Source: Streptomyces puniciscabiei
GTDB taxonomy: Bacteria > Actinomycetota > Actinomycetes > Streptomycetales > Streptomycetaceae
NCBI RefSeq assembly: GCF_006715785.1
Contig: NZ_VFNX01000004.1
Location: 238,614 to 302,613, forward strand
Reading direction: 5' to 3'
Length of the DNA: 64,000 bases
Shown here: positions 27,535 to 35,925 of the stretch, in pieces
Layout of the letters: the number at the start of each line of letters is the position of its first letter
Position numbering within the stretch: the first letter of the stretch is position 1
Program-made: the position numbers and the translations under genes
Notes under the pieces: model-generated
Told to the model about the DNA's origin: nothing
Databases searched by the model: none
Seen by the model: only the letters and a program-made list of their open reading frames with translations

Positions 27535-28551
27535 ATGGAAGGTCACGCGATGACCGAACTGTCGGCGGGCCAGCTCCCCGAGCTGACCACGGGACGTCTG
27601 CTGTCCGCATGGCACCTGGACGTCCCCGCGCTGCTGCTGGTCATCGCCCTGGGCGTCCTGTACGGCTGGGGCGTCGCGCGGCTGCGCGGGCGCGGCGAGC
27701 CCTGGCCGCCCGCCCGTGCCGTCGCGTTCGCGCTGCTCGGCCTGGGCGCTCTGGTGGTGGCCACCATGTCCGCCCTGGCCGTCTACGACCATGTGCTGTT
27801 CTGGCCGGCCGCCGTGCAGAACATCCTGCTCGACCTCGTCGCACCCCTGGGCCTCGCCCTCGGTGACCCGCTGCGGCTCGCCGTCGAGGCCCTGCCGGAG
27901 GGCGCCGCGGGACGAGTGCGCCGGGCCATGACCGGCCGCCTGGTACGGGTGCTGACGTTTCCGCTGGTCAGTACGGCTCTGGTGCTCGGCACCGAGCTGA
28001 CGGTGTACTTCACGCCGTACTTCGAGACCGCCCTGCGCGTGGGCTGGCTGCACGAGCTGATGTATCTGCACCTGCTCGCGGCCGGCAGTCTGTTCGTCGT
28101 ACCGGTGCTGACCCATGAAGAGGCGCTGCCCGCCTGGTGCACCCACCCGGTGCGCGCGGCGCTGGTGTTCCTGGACGGGATCGTCGACGCCGTCCCGGGG
28201 ATCGTGGTGATGACGCACAGCACGCTGATCGCGGGCGCCTGGTACCTGCACCACGCGCCGGCCTGGTCCCCGGACGTCCAGCACGACCAGCAGATCGGCG
28301 GTGGCGCGATGCTCAGCATCGCCGAGCTGGTCGCGCTGCCGTTCCTGCTGGCGCTGCTGTACCAGTGGGCGCGCGCGGAGCGGGTGCAGACCGCGGCCCT
28401 CGACCGCCGCCTCGACGCGGAACTGGCCCGCGTCGCGGTGCCTTCCCCGGACCAGGCTCAGGCGGCCGCCCCCGAACGGGTACGCCCCTGGTGGGAGACC
28501 GAACAGAACGAGGTGGCCGCGAGGATCAGGAGCCAGCACCGGGAGAAGTGA
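27535..28551 (+). CDS. Cytochrome c oxidase assembly factor CtaG-like membrane protein
   Basis: 338 residues with about seven hydrophobic segments between residues 30 and 290. It matches the caa3_CtaG family: [40 protein letters not shown] and [20 protein letters not shown] followed by [20 protein letters not shown]. These proteins support copper delivery to cytochrome oxidase. AAGGAGGA sits 8 bases before ATG 27535. The cytoplasmic C-terminus (about 290-338) is charged. Confidence 0.9.
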   Translation: MEGHAMTELSAGQLPELTTGRLLSAWHLDVPALLLVIALGVLYGWGVARLRGRGEPWPPARAVAFALLGLGALVVATMSALAVYDHVLFWPAAVQNILLDLVAPLGLALGDPLRLAVEALPEGAAGRVRRAMTGRLVRVLTFPLVSTALVLGTELTVYFTPYFETALRVGWLHELMYLHLLAAGSLFVVPVLTHEEALPAWCTHPVRAALVFLDGIVDAVPGIVVMTHSTLIAGAWYLHHAPAWSPDVQHDQQIGGGAMLSIAELVALPFLLALLYQWARAERVQTAALDRRLDAELARVAVPSPDQAQAAAPERVRPWWETEQNEVAARIRSQHREK

Positions 28552-28617
28552 GCCTTCCATGATCGCGGCCGCACGGTTCGGCTCCCGCCGAACCGTCGGC
28601 GTTCTACGGTCGGCCGC

Positions 28618-29298
28618 ATGGAGAACGCACCGCACCGGGCCGGGCAGGACGGCGGCCACCTGACCATCACACCGAGCATTCTCTACTTCGGCACCCCCGT
28701 GGTGCTGCTGACCACCGAGAACGCCGACGGCACCTTCAACCTGGCGCCGGTCTCGTCGGCCTGGGCGCTCGGCCAGGTGGTGGTGCTGGGGCTCGGCAGA
28801 CAGGGGCAGACCGGCGCGAACGTGGCGGCCCGGCCGGAACTGGTCATCAGCCTGCCCGAACCACGGCAGTGGGCGGCCGTCGAGTGCCTGGGCGAGCTCA
28901 CCGGCCGGCCCGCGGCGGCCGGGCACGGACCCCGCCACGCCCGTTACGAACCGGACAAGTTCACGGCAGCCGGCTTCCGGGCCCAGCCCTCGCACGCGGT
29001 CCGGCCGCCGCGGGTGGCCGAATGCCCGATCCAGCTGGAGGCGCGGGCCGCCCGGGTGGGCACCGACAGCGCCGGGGACTTCCTGATCGTCGAGGCCCGG
29101 GTGCTGAAGGTGCACGCCGACCCGCGCCTGGTGGTCCCCGGAACCCAGCACATCGAGCCCGCCGCCTGGAGCCCGCTGATCTACAACTTCCGGCACTACT
29201 TCGGCCTCGGCCCCGAGCTCGGCCACAGCGGCATCTCCGAAACGCCCGTCAGGAAGCCGGAAACCGTCGGCGGGAGTAGAGTATTCATCGACCGGTGA
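28618..29298 (+). CDS. Flavin reductase-like domain protein (flavoredoxin type)
   Basis: 226 residues. The FMN-binding split barrel shows YFGTPVVLLTTENADGTFNL then APVSSAWALGQVVVLGLGRQ and NVAARPELVISLPEPRQWAA. Members bind FMN and act as NAD(P)H:flavin reductases or undefined flavoproteins. It is 49 bases upstream of an FAD monooxygenase on the same strand, for which it could supply reduced flavin, although that enzyme family normally uses its own FAD. Confidence 0.85.
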   Translation: MENAPHRAGQDGGHLTITPSILYFGTPVVLLTTENADGTFNLAPVSSAWALGQVVVLGLGRQGQTGANVAARPELVISLPEPRQWAAVECLGELTGRPAAAGHGPRHARYEPDKFTAAGFRAQPSHAVRPPRVAECPIQLEARAARVGTDSAGDFLIVEARVLKVHADPRLVVPGTQHIEPAAWSPLIYNFRHYFGLGPELGHSGISETPVRKPETVGGSRVFIDR

Positions 29299-29346
29299 AT
29301 TTGTTGGACCAGGTGAACCAATGGTCTCGTGAAGGGCAGGACCGCC

Positions 29347-30630
29347 ATGGAACAGACCACCTGCTGCGTCGTGGGAGGCGGCCCCGCGGGCATGGTGCTC
29401 GCCCTGCTGCTGGCCCGGTCCGGTGTACCGGTGACCGTCCTGGAGAAGCACGGCGACTTCCTGCGCGACTTCCGCGGCGACACCGTCCACCCCTCCACCC
29501 TGGCGCTGCTGGACGAGCTCGGCCTGGCCGGGCGCTTCGCCGAGCTGCCACAACGCCGGGTCCGCACCGTCCGGCTGCCGGTCGGAACCGACGGCGCGGC
29601 GGTCACGGTCGGAGACCTCTCGGTCCTGCCGGGTCCCTACAACTACGTGGCCATGGTGCCCCAGTGGGACCTGCTGGACCTGCTCGCGGACGAGGCCCGG
29701 CGTGAGCCGTCCTTCGAACTGCGGACGAACACGGAGGCGACCGGCTTCCTGATCGAGTCCGGACGGGTCAACGGGGTGCGCTACCGCACCACCGACGGCC
29801 GCACCGGCGAACTGCGCGCCCTGCTCACCGTCGCCTGCGACGGCCGCGGATCCCTGGCCCGTACCCGCCCGGAGCTGCGCCTGCGCCGCTTCCCCTGCCC
29901 TATGGACGCCTGGTGGTTCCGGCTGCCGCGCCGGGAGAGCGACCCGCAAGGGCTCTACGGCAGCGCCGGTGACCGCTTCCTGACCGCGATGATCGACCGC
30001 GGCGACTACTGGCAGTGCGCCGGCCTCATCCCCAAGGGCACCGACACCCAGCGCCGCGCCGCCGGCCTCGACCGCTTCCTGGCCGACTTCACGGCGGCCG
30101 TCCCCTGGATCGGCGACCGCGCGCACGCCCTGCGCTCATGGGACGAGGTCAAGCTCCTCGACGTACGCCTGGACCGACTGCGCCGCTGGCACCGCCCCGG
30201 CCTGCTGTGCATCGGCGACGCCGCGCACGCGATGTCCCCGATCTTCGGCATCGGCATCAACCTCGCGGTCCAGGACGCCGTGGCCGCCGCCCGCTACCTC
30301 ACCGAGCCACTGCGCCGGGGCAGGGTCGACCCGCGCGACGTACGCCGGCTGCAGCGCCGCCGCCGTCCCGCCACGGTCGCCACACAGACCCTCCAGCGGA
30401 TGGCTCACGCCCGCATCATCGCGCCGATCCTGGAGGGCCGGCCGCCCCTCGGGCGCGAGAAGAGGGCCCGGCGCGTGGCACGGCTGCTCGCCGAGAAGCG
30501 GTGGATGCGCCGGCTGCCCGCGTACTTCATCGGCTACGGCGCACTCAGGGAACGGCCGCCCGACTCGGCCGTCCGCCGGCCACGGACGGGCACCGCGGCC
30601 GGGGTCACCCCTGGAAAACGCCGGGACTGA
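29347..30630 (+). CDS. FAD-dependent monooxygenase (PHBH/UbiH-like, FAD_binding_3)
   Basis: 427 residues. The FAD/NADPH motifs are CCVVGGGPAGMVLALLLARS (GxGxxG), TVACDGRGSLAR (DG motif) and LLCIGDAAHAMSPIFGIGIN (GD motif). The class hydroxylates aromatic or polyketide substrates or epoxidises. AAGGGCAGGA precedes ATG 29347. The basic C-terminus (RRPRTGTAAGVTPGKRRD) is non-conserved. No biosynthetic cluster is adjacent. Confidence 0.92.
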   Translation: MEQTTCCVVGGGPAGMVLALLLARSGVPVTVLEKHGDFLRDFRGDTVHPSTLALLDELGLAGRFAELPQRRVRTVRLPVGTDGAAVTVGDLSVLPGPYNYVAMVPQWDLLDLLADEARREPSFELRTNTEATGFLIESGRVNGVRYRTTDGRTGELRALLTVACDGRGSLARTRPELRLRRFPCPMDAWWFRLPRRESDPQGLYGSAGDRFLTAMIDRGDYWQCAGLIPKGTDTQRRAAGLDRFLADFTAAVPWIGDRAHALRSWDEVKLLDVRLDRLRRWHRPGLLCIGDAAHAMSPIFGIGINLAVQDAVAAARYLTEPLRRGRVDPRDVRRLQRRRRPATVATQTLQRMAHARIIAPILEGRPPLGREKRARRVARLLAEKRWMRRLPAYFIGYGALRERPPDSAVRRPRTGTAAGVTPGKRRD

Positions 30631-30720
30631 AAGTGCCGGGACGTCCCTGTCCTGTCGGCGTCGGCCCGTTCGTCGTGAAGGTAGACACGCCGCACAGGCA
30701 GGACCACCGAGGAGGCCACC

Positions 30721-31062
30721 ATGAAGTACGTACTGCTGCTGACCCGCGGCGCCTGGCAGGAGGAGGGCTCCGACCAGGAGCGGGCAGAGGTCTTCGGCGG
30801 GATCGTGGAGTGGTTCACGAAGTACCGCGCCGACGGGACGATCGTCGAGGCGAACCAGCTGCGTGAACCCGAGACCGCCACGACGGTCGTGGTCGAGCAG
30901 GGCCGCTCCACCATGATCGACCGCCCGCTGCTGGAGGCCAAGGAGGCGATCGGCGGGTACGCGATCGTCGAGGTGCCCGACCTGGACGCCGCCCTGAAAC
31001 TGGCGGCGAGCTTCCCGGTGCCCGACGGCAAGGTGGAGGTGCGACCGATTGTCGAGCGCTGA
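30721..31062 (+). CDS. YciI/DGPF-family protein
   Basis: 113 residues, one alpha-beta barrel: MKYVLLLTRGAWQEEGSDQE, REPETATTVVVEQGRSTMID and the end FPVPDGKVEVRPIVER. DGPF proteins are the standard neighbour of ECF42-type sigma factors, and the next gene is one; it starts 14 bases before this stop. GAGGAGG lies just upstream of ATG 30721. Confidence 0.92.
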   Translation: MKYVLLLTRGAWQEEGSDQERAEVFGGIVEWFTKYRADGTIVEANQLREPETATTVVVEQGRSTMIDRPLLEAKEAIGGYAIVEVPDLDAALKLAASFPVPDGKVEVRPIVER

Positions 31063-32284
31063 CCCGGCAGGCGCCCGGGACACCCGGTCGCTGATCGAGC
31101 GGGTCTTCCGCGAGGAGGCGGGCCGGCTGACCGCCAGCCTGGTCCGTCTCCTGGGCGACTTCGACCTGGCCGAGGAAATGGTCGGCGAGGCGGTCGTCGA
31201 GGCGCTGCGGCGCTGGCCGGACACCGGACCGCCCCGCCGGCCCGGAGCCTGGCTGCTGACCTGCGCGCGCAACAAGGGCCTCGACCGCATCCGCCGCGAG
31301 GCCCGCTTCCGGGACCGGCTCCCGCAGCTCGCGGCCCGCATCGAGGCCCTGCCGGAGACCGCCGAGCGCGAGCCCGACGACCGCCTCCGGCTCATCTTCA
31401 CCTGCTGCCACCCGGCGCTGGACCCGGACGCACAGGTCGCGCTCACCCTGCGCGCCGTCGTCGGCCTGACCACCGCCGAGATCGCCCGGGCCTTCATGGT
31501 CCCCGAGGCCACCCTCGCCAAGCGGGTGACCCGGGCCAAACAGAAGATCGCCGCCGTCGGCATCCCCTACCGCGCGCCCGAGCCCGAGGAGCGCGCCGCG
31601 CGACTTCCCCAGGTCATGCGCGTGGTCTACCTCGTGTTCAACGAGGGCTGCTTCACCACCGGGGGAGACCTGGGAGTACGGCGGGAACTGGTCGACGACG
31701 CCGAATGGCTCGCCGCCCTCCTCGCCGGCGCGCTGCCCCAGGAGCCGGAACCCCTGGCCCTGCTCGCCCTCATCCGCCTGCACGCGGCCCGCTGGCCCAC
31801 CCGCCTGGACGCCGAGGGGCGGCTGATCCCGCTCGCCGAACAGGACCGTACGCGATGGGACACCCGGCGCATCCGCAGTGCCACCGCTCTCATCGAGCGG
31901 GCAGCCAGGTTCGGCAGGCCGGGCCCGTACCAGATCGAGGCCGCCATCACCGCCGTGCACTGCGAGTCACCTGGCTGGAAAGAGACCGACTGGCCCCAAC
32001 TGCTGCGCCTCTACGACATGCTGCTGGCCGTCGACCCCTCACCGGTGGTACGCCTGAACCGGGCCGTCGTGCTCAGTCACACCGCCGGACCGGCCACCGC
32101 ACTGGCCGAAGTCGAGGCGCTGGCCGGGCAGTTGGGCTGCTACCACTTGTTCCACGCCACCCGCGCCGCACTCCTGCGGGAGCTCGGCCGTGACGCGGAG
32201 GCCACCGAGGCCGACCGCCGGGCCCTCCGCCTCACCGCCAACCCCGCCGAACGCTCGCTGCTGACCACCCGCCTTTCGCCGTAG
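31049..32284 (+). CDS. ECF sigma factor with C-terminal TPR-like extension (ECF42 type)
   Basis: 411 residues. Region 2 (about 15-80: GRLTASLVRLLGDFDLAEEM, AWLLTCARNKGLDRIRREAR) and region 4 (about 130-180: ALTLRAVVGLTTAEIARAFM, PEATLAKRVTRAKQK) are followed by a 220-residue helical extension (LPQVMRVVYLVFNEGCFTTG). This matches ECF42, where the extension is needed for activity and replaces an anti-sigma factor. TTG 31049 gives MSSADPAGARD and overlaps the DGPF gene; a GGTGGAGGTG precedes it. Target promoters are likely in or near this operon. Confidence 0.93.
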   Translation: MSSADPAGARDTRSLIERVFREEAGRLTASLVRLLGDFDLAEEMVGEAVVEALRRWPDTGPPRRPGAWLLTCARNKGLDRIRREARFRDRLPQLAARIEALPETAEREPDDRLRLIFTCCHPALDPDAQVALTLRAVVGLTTAEIARAFMVPEATLAKRVTRAKQKIAAVGIPYRAPEPEERAARLPQVMRVVYLVFNEGCFTTGGDLGVRRELVDDAEWLAALLAGALPQEPEPLALLALIRLHAARWPTRLDAEGRLIPLAEQDRTRWDTRRIRSATALIERAARFGRPGPYQIEAAITAVHCESPGWKETDWPQLLRLYDMLLAVDPSPVVRLNRAVVLSHTAGPATALAEVEALAGQLGCYHLFHATRAALLRELGRDAEATEADRRALRLTANPAERSLLTTRLSP

Positions 32285-32429
32285 ACGCCACGCGGGCCGC
32301 GGCGAGCGACGTCGGCCGCCGCTGCGGGTGGGCGCCCCGTTGCTCGTTCGGGTGTGTGTCTCGTGCGGAATCCGGCCCCGGTGACCAGGCTTGACCTCGC
32401 GATGTGTCTCCTCGGGAAGGTGGAAGAAC

Positions 32430-32726
32430 ATGCCGACGTACGTCGCCTTGCTCAGCTGGACTGATCAAGGTGTCCGAAACTTCAAGGACACCGCGAAGCG
32501 AGCCGAGACCTTCGACTCAGCGGTACAGAAGCTCGGGGGAAAGCTCCTGAGTATCTACTGGACCGTCGGTTCCTACGACCTCGTGGCCATCGTCGAGGCG
32601 CCCGACGACGAAACGGCCGCTGCAGCACTTCTGCAGCTCGGTGGGGTGGGCAACGTCCGTTCCACGACTCTGCGGGCCTTCGGCCGTGAGGAGATGGAGC
32701 GCATCGTCGCCAAGGCGGCCGGCTGA
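32430..32726 (+). CDS. GYD-domain protein
   Basis: 98 residues. The GYD family signature is seen in TYVALLSWTDQGVRNFKDTA, IYWTVGSYDLVAIVEAPDDE and FGREEMERIVAKAA. These are small dimeric alpha-beta-barrel proteins of unknown function. GGGAAGGTGGAAG precedes ATG 32430. It converges with a second GYD gene across a shared hairpin. Confidence 0.9.
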   Translation: MPTYVALLSWTDQGVRNFKDTAKRAETFDSAVQKLGGKLLSIYWTVGSYDLVAIVEAPDDETAAAALLQLGGVGNVRSTTLRAFGREEMERIVAKAAG

Positions 32727-32732
32727 TGGCGT

Positions 32733-32773
32733 GCCGGCACGGGTCTGGAAAGCCCCCGCCGGTCCGTGCCGGC
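32733..32773. terminator. Bidirectional terminator between the two GYD genes
   Basis: Perfect 10-bp arms GCCGGCACGG (32733-32742) and CCGTGCCGGC (32764-32773) with a 21-base loop between convergent stop codons. Confidence 0.75.
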
Positions 32774-33094
32774 CTACGCGCCGGGAGCGCGGAAGGAGAC
32801 CTGTCGGCGGGCAGCCTCGTCGATCTCGTCGACGGTGAGGAGCGGAGTGGCCCGGGTGTGGAGCGCGCCGCTGGCCTTGACGCTGAGGCTGACGGCGGCC
32901 ATGGAGACCGGGTCGGGGAAGTCGAGGATGCACACGAGGTCGTCCTCTCCGAAGGCGAAGTACATGGCCTCGACCGTCCCGCCGAGGCCGGCGACGACGT
33001 GGTCGACGGCGGCCCGGCGGCCGCTCGCGCCTTCCTTGAGCAAGCCCTTCGTCCCCTCGGGCGTGTAGGTGGCCTGGATGAGGAACTTCGGCAT
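32774..33094 (-). CDS. GYD-domain protein, second copy
   Basis: 106 residues with MPKFLIQATYTPEGTKGLLK, MYFAFGEDDLVCILDFPDPV and ASGALHTRATPLLTVDEIDE. It is related to the neighbour at 32430-32726 but of a different subgroup (no GYD tripeptide; GEDD at that position). The function is unknown. Its stop abuts the shared terminator. Confidence 0.88.
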   Translation of the reverse strand: MPKFLIQATYTPEGTKGLLKEGASGRRAAVDHVVAGLGGTVEAMYFAFGEDDLVCILDFPDPVSMAAVSLSVKASGALHTRATPLLTVDEIDEAARRQVSFRAPGA

Positions 33095-33193
33095 GGGGGC
33101 GCTCCTGCACATGACGTGTCCGGTACGCAGAACGGCCTTCCCGCTGTCACCTCGGCCGCCGATCAACGAACGGCCGGATTCACTCGTAAGGGT

Positions 33194-34252
33194 TCACGAG
33201 GTGGCGTCTGTCTCTCGCACCAGCTCCACGGCCCTGCCCAAGGTGTCGAGCCGGGCCTGCAGCGTCTGCCCGGCCGGGTACAGGCGCACGGTGTCCACCC
33301 CGGCGGCGCGCCATACCCGGAGTCGGTCGCGCACCATGGCTTCGGTGCCGATCAGCGTCGTGGCGAGGACCATCTCGTCCGTCACCAGCGCCGCCGCGCC
33401 GTCCCGGTCGCCGGCCTGCCACCGCTCGCGTACCTCGGCGGCGACCTCGGCCCAGCCCTGACGGCTGTAGGCGTTGTTGTAGAAGTTGGTGGACGCCGAT
33501 CCCATACCGCCCAGGCTGAAGGCCAGTTCCCTCTTGCGCCGGTCGGTCATCGCCGCGAGGGCCTCCTCGTCGGGCGCGAAGGCGACCTCGGCGCCCTGGC
33601 AGACGTCCAGGTCGCCGCGGGTGCGGCCGCTGCGGGCGAGGCCGTCGTCGAGGTGCGTGAAGTAGGCGTCGTCCGCCCCCTCGGGTACGAAGCTGGTGCC
33701 CAGCCAGCCGTCGGCGACTTCCCCGGTGAGCCGCAGCATGGCCGGTGACAGGGCGGCCAGGTACAGGGGGACCGGGTGCTCGGCCCGCATCGACAGCCGC
33801 ATGGGGACCGCTTCGCCGCCGGGCAGGGGGATGGTGAACTCCGATCCCGAGTAGGAGAGTTTGCCGCCGTCCAGCAGCCGCTGGACGATCTCCACGGTTT
33901 CCCGCATGCGGCGCAGCGGCCGTGCGAACGGCACCCCGTGCAGTCCCTCCATGACCTGCGGACCGGACGCTCCCAGGCCCAGCAGGAAGCGTCCGCCGGA
34001 GAGATTGGACAGCGTGATGGCGGTCTGTGCGACGGCGGCCGGGGTGCGGGTGCCCAGCTGCATGACGCCGGACCCCAGCAGCATCCGGTCGGTGAGCGCG
34101 GCGTAGTGGCCGAGCGCGGAGGGGGCGTCGGAGCCCCAGGCCTCGGCGACCCAGCAGATGTCCAGTCCCAGCTTCTCCGCCTCGACGACGAAGTCGGCCT
34201 GCTCGGCCCAGTTCTCGCCGCCCGAGGCCTCGATGGTGGTGGCCGTACGCAT
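33194..34252 (-). CDS. LLM-class flavin-dependent oxidoreductase (probably F420)
   Basis: 352 residues. TIM-barrel of the luciferase-like monooxygenase family: CWVAEAWGSDAPSALGHYAA, TLSNLSGGRFLLGLGASGPQ and the C-terminal AGVDTVRLYPAGQTLQARLD. Actinobacterial members with this pattern usually use coenzyme F420. Its start codon shares a base with the stop of the SRPBCC gene (TGATG), so the two genes form one translationally coupled unit. Confidence 0.92.
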   Translation of the reverse strand: MRTATTIEASGGENWAEQADFVVEAEKLGLDICWVAEAWGSDAPSALGHYAALTDRMLLGSGVMQLGTRTPAAVAQTAITLSNLSGGRFLLGLGASGPQVMEGLHGVPFARPLRRMRETVEIVQRLLDGGKLSYSGSEFTIPLPGGEAVPMRLSMRAEHPVPLYLAALSPAMLRLTGEVADGWLGTSFVPEGADDAYFTHLDDGLARSGRTRGDLDVCQGAEVAFAPDEEALAAMTDRRKRELAFSLGGMGSASTNFYNNAYSRQGWAEVAAEVRERWQAGDRDGAAALVTDEMVLATTLIGTEAMVRDRLRVWRAAGVDTVRLYPAGQTLQARLDTLGRAVELVRETDATS

Positions 34253-34758
34253 CACGCCTCCGACCGCTTCTTGATGTGCTCGAGGGTCTTGGTCATGCTC
34301 CGCTCGAACTCGCGCAGCCGTACGAACACGATCTTCTGCTCCTTGTCCGGCATCCGGTCGATAGCGACCGACAGCCCTGAGCGTCCCGGGCCCAGCTGCA
34401 TCCACTGCGACAGTTCCGTTCCGCCGTTCTCGGGCCGGAGGCGGAAGCGCCAGATCGCGGCGGGGGCGGCGGGGTCCTGGACCGCCCAGGCGAGGACTCG
34501 TCCGGGTTCGCACTCGATGACATGAGAGGTCGTGGACCACTCGCCGAACGCCTCGTGCCTGCTGTGTCCGACGAACCTGGCGCCCACGCCCGGTCCGTCC
34601 GCCCCGTCGAGCCACTCGACGGACTGGAGTTCCTCGCTCATGGCCGGCATCGAGGCGATGTCGCTGACCAGTGTCCACACCCGGTCCGGTGGCGCGTCGA
34701 TCCAGGTACGCACCTCGACCGTGGGTTTGTCCGCGTAGCGCGCGCCCGTCCACTCCAC
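34252..34758 (-). CDS. SRPBCC (START-like) family protein
   Basis: 168 residues. The helix-grip fold is shown by VEVRTWIDAPPDRVWTLVSD and IWRFRLRPENGGTELSQWMQ. Such proteins bind hydrophobic ligands or act as cyclases. It starts at GTG 34758 and is coupled to the LLM oxidoreductase, which suggests it handles the substrate or product of that enzyme. A dyad in the 89-base gap to the HxlR gene may control both. Confidence 0.86.
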   Translation of the reverse strand: MEWTGARYADKPTVEVRTWIDAPPDRVWTLVSDIASMPAMSEELQSVEWLDGADGPGVGARFVGHSRHEAFGEWSTTSHVIECEPGRVLAWAVQDPAAPAAIWRFRLRPENGGTELSQWMQLGPGRSGLSVAIDRMPDKEQKIVFVRLREFERSMTKTLEHIKKRSEA

Positions 34759-34807
34759 GTCAACCGGCCTCCTCGCCGTCAGGATGTGCGTGATCAGAGT
34801 TGCTTCA

Positions 34808-34826
34808 CAAGACTTACCTTGTCAAG
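34808..34826 (-). promoter_or_regulatory. Candidate promoter with operator of the SRPBCC/LLM operon
   Basis: On the minus strand a consensus TTGACA (34826-34821) is immediately followed by the dyad ACAAG-GTAAGT-CTTGT (34823-34808). No clear -10 box can be assigned. AAGTCTTGTGA resembles part of the palindrome in front of the adjacent HxlR gene, so HxlR may bind here. Confidence 0.45.
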
Positions 34827-34847
34827 ACCGTGAAGTGAGCGGCTGGA

Positions 34848-35348
34848 TCAGGCCGTACCGAACCGGCGTCGCACATCCGGCCGGCGTTTGAGCCGCTCGG
34901 GGTAGCCGGGTCCCATGAGCATCGACGTCTCCTGGGCTGCCAGCGGCCGTCGGCACACGGAGCACACCACCTCGGCCGTGGTGTCGTGGTCGCACGCATC
35001 GTGGTGGAACACCACCGGCACGCCCTCGTCACCGGCCAGCCATCGGTCGCCCCATCGGGACATCGTGGCCAGCACGGTGAACAGGTCGCGGCCCTTCTCC
35101 GTGAGGACGTAGTCGTAGCGTGGCGGTTCGGCCTCGTAGAGCCGCTTCTCCAGCACCCCTTCGTCCACGAGGCGGCGCAGCCGGTCGGTCAGGGTGTTGC
35201 GCGCGATGCCCAGCTCCTGCTGGAACTCGTCGAAGCGGCGGATGCCGTAGAAGGCCTCCCGCACGACGAGAGGTGTCCAGGGGTCGCCCAGCAGGTCGAG
35301 AGTGCGCGCGATGGAGCACGGCCAGTTGGCGAAGGAGGTCCGCTTCAT
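34848..35348 (-). CDS. HxlR-family transcriptional regulator
   Basis: 166 residues. Winged helix (about 15-100): CSIARTLDLLGDPWTPLVVR, FDEFQQELGIARNTLTDRLR and the wing RYDYVLTEKGRDLF. The C-terminal part holds HH115-116, Cys119, Cys129 and Cys132 (CSVC), a zinc-knuckle-like pattern common in the family; Cys11 is the position used for redox sensing in some members. It probably controls itself and the adjacent SRPBCC/LLM operon. Confidence 0.93.
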   Translation of the reverse strand: MKRTSFANWPCSIARTLDLLGDPWTPLVVREAFYGIRRFDEFQQELGIARNTLTDRLRRLVDEGVLEKRLYEAEPPRYDYVLTEKGRDLFTVLATMSRWGDRWLAGDEGVPVVFHHDACDHDTTAEVVCSVCRRPLAAQETSMLMGPGYPERLKRRPDVRRRFGTA

Positions 35349-35356
35349 GCTCCACG

Positions 35357-35382
35357 ATGATAGTCAGTCTCACAATGAGACT
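35357..35382 (-). promoter_or_regulatory. HxlR promoter with embedded palindrome
   Basis: The minus strand carries a -10-like TATCAT (35362-35357) ahead of GTGGAGC and the ATG. Just upstream is the perfect palindrome AGTCTCA-TTG-TGAGACT (35382-35366), which would lie in the -35 to -10 spacer, the position of an autorepressor site. It overlaps the stop codon of the GNAT gene by one base. Confidence 0.6.
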
Positions 35383-35912
35383 CAGCAGATGGGGTCGAGG
35401 GGCAGTCCCATGAGCGTCAGGTCGAGCCACCGGCCGAACTTGGTGCCCACCTCCGGGACGGTGCCGACGAGGCGGAATCCGAATCGTTCGTGCAGCCGGA
35501 TCGACGCGGTGTTCCCGGCCTCGATGCCGGCGATCATCATGTGGTGGCCGGCAGCACGTGCCGAGTCGATGAGGGCTGCCAGCAGTGCGGAGCCGATGCC
35601 GAGCCCGTGCCGGTCCTCGCGGACGTAGACGGAGTCCTCGACCGTGTGGCGGTATCCGTCCAGTTCGCGCCAGGGGCCGTAGACGGCGAACCCGGCCACC
35701 TCACCCCCCGTTTCGGCCACCAACGCAGACCCCCTCTCCAGGTGGACCGCGAGCCAGGCGACGCTCTCGGCAGCGGACTGCGGGGTCCGGGTCCACAGGG
35801 CCGTGGAGTGCTCGACCGCGTGATTGCGGATGGCTCGGACGGCGTCCACGTCGCCGGGACGCGCCGGGCGGACGGTGACGGTCGCGGAGCTTCTCTCGTA
35901 TATTGGATTCAT
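35382..35912 (-). CDS. GNAT acetyltransferase (phosphinothricin acetyltransferase-like)
   Basis: 176 residues, complete GNAT fold: TVRPARPGDVDAVRAIRNHA, VYVREDRHGLGIGSALLAAL (acetyl-CoA loop) and EAGNTASIRLHERFGFRLVG, with the WLDLTLM end typical of the PAT/bar-like branch. The substrate is unassigned. Its ATG (35912-35910) overlaps the start codon of the divergent XRE-cupin gene at the tetranucleotide CATG. Confidence 0.9.
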   Translation of the reverse strand: MNPIYERSSATVTVRPARPGDVDAVRAIRNHAVEHSTALWTRTPQSAAESVAWLAVHLERGSALVAETGGEVAGFAVYGPWRELDGYRHTVEDSVYVREDRHGLGIGSALLAALIDSARAAGHHMMIAGIEAGNTASIRLHERFGFRLVGTVPEVGTKFGRWLDLTLMGLPLDPIC

Positions 35913-35925
35913 GCCCAACATAGTA
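35899..35925. promoter_or_regulatory. Back-to-back -10 elements over overlapping start codons
   Basis: On the plus strand TATATT (35899-35904) lies 6 bases before the XRE ATG at 35911, with GTGACG (35875-35880) 18 bases further up. On the minus strand TACTAT (35925-35920) lies 7 bases before the GNAT ATG at 35912. This spacing puts both transcription starts at or next to the A of the ATG, so both mRNAs may be leaderless. The minus-strand -35 is not recognisable. Confidence 0.5.

Noticed and set aside
26710..28551. Single 613-codon gene fusing flavodoxin and CtaG domains
   Set aside because: The flavoprotein part is truncated at both ends and a strong ribosome site marks an independent CtaG start at 27535.
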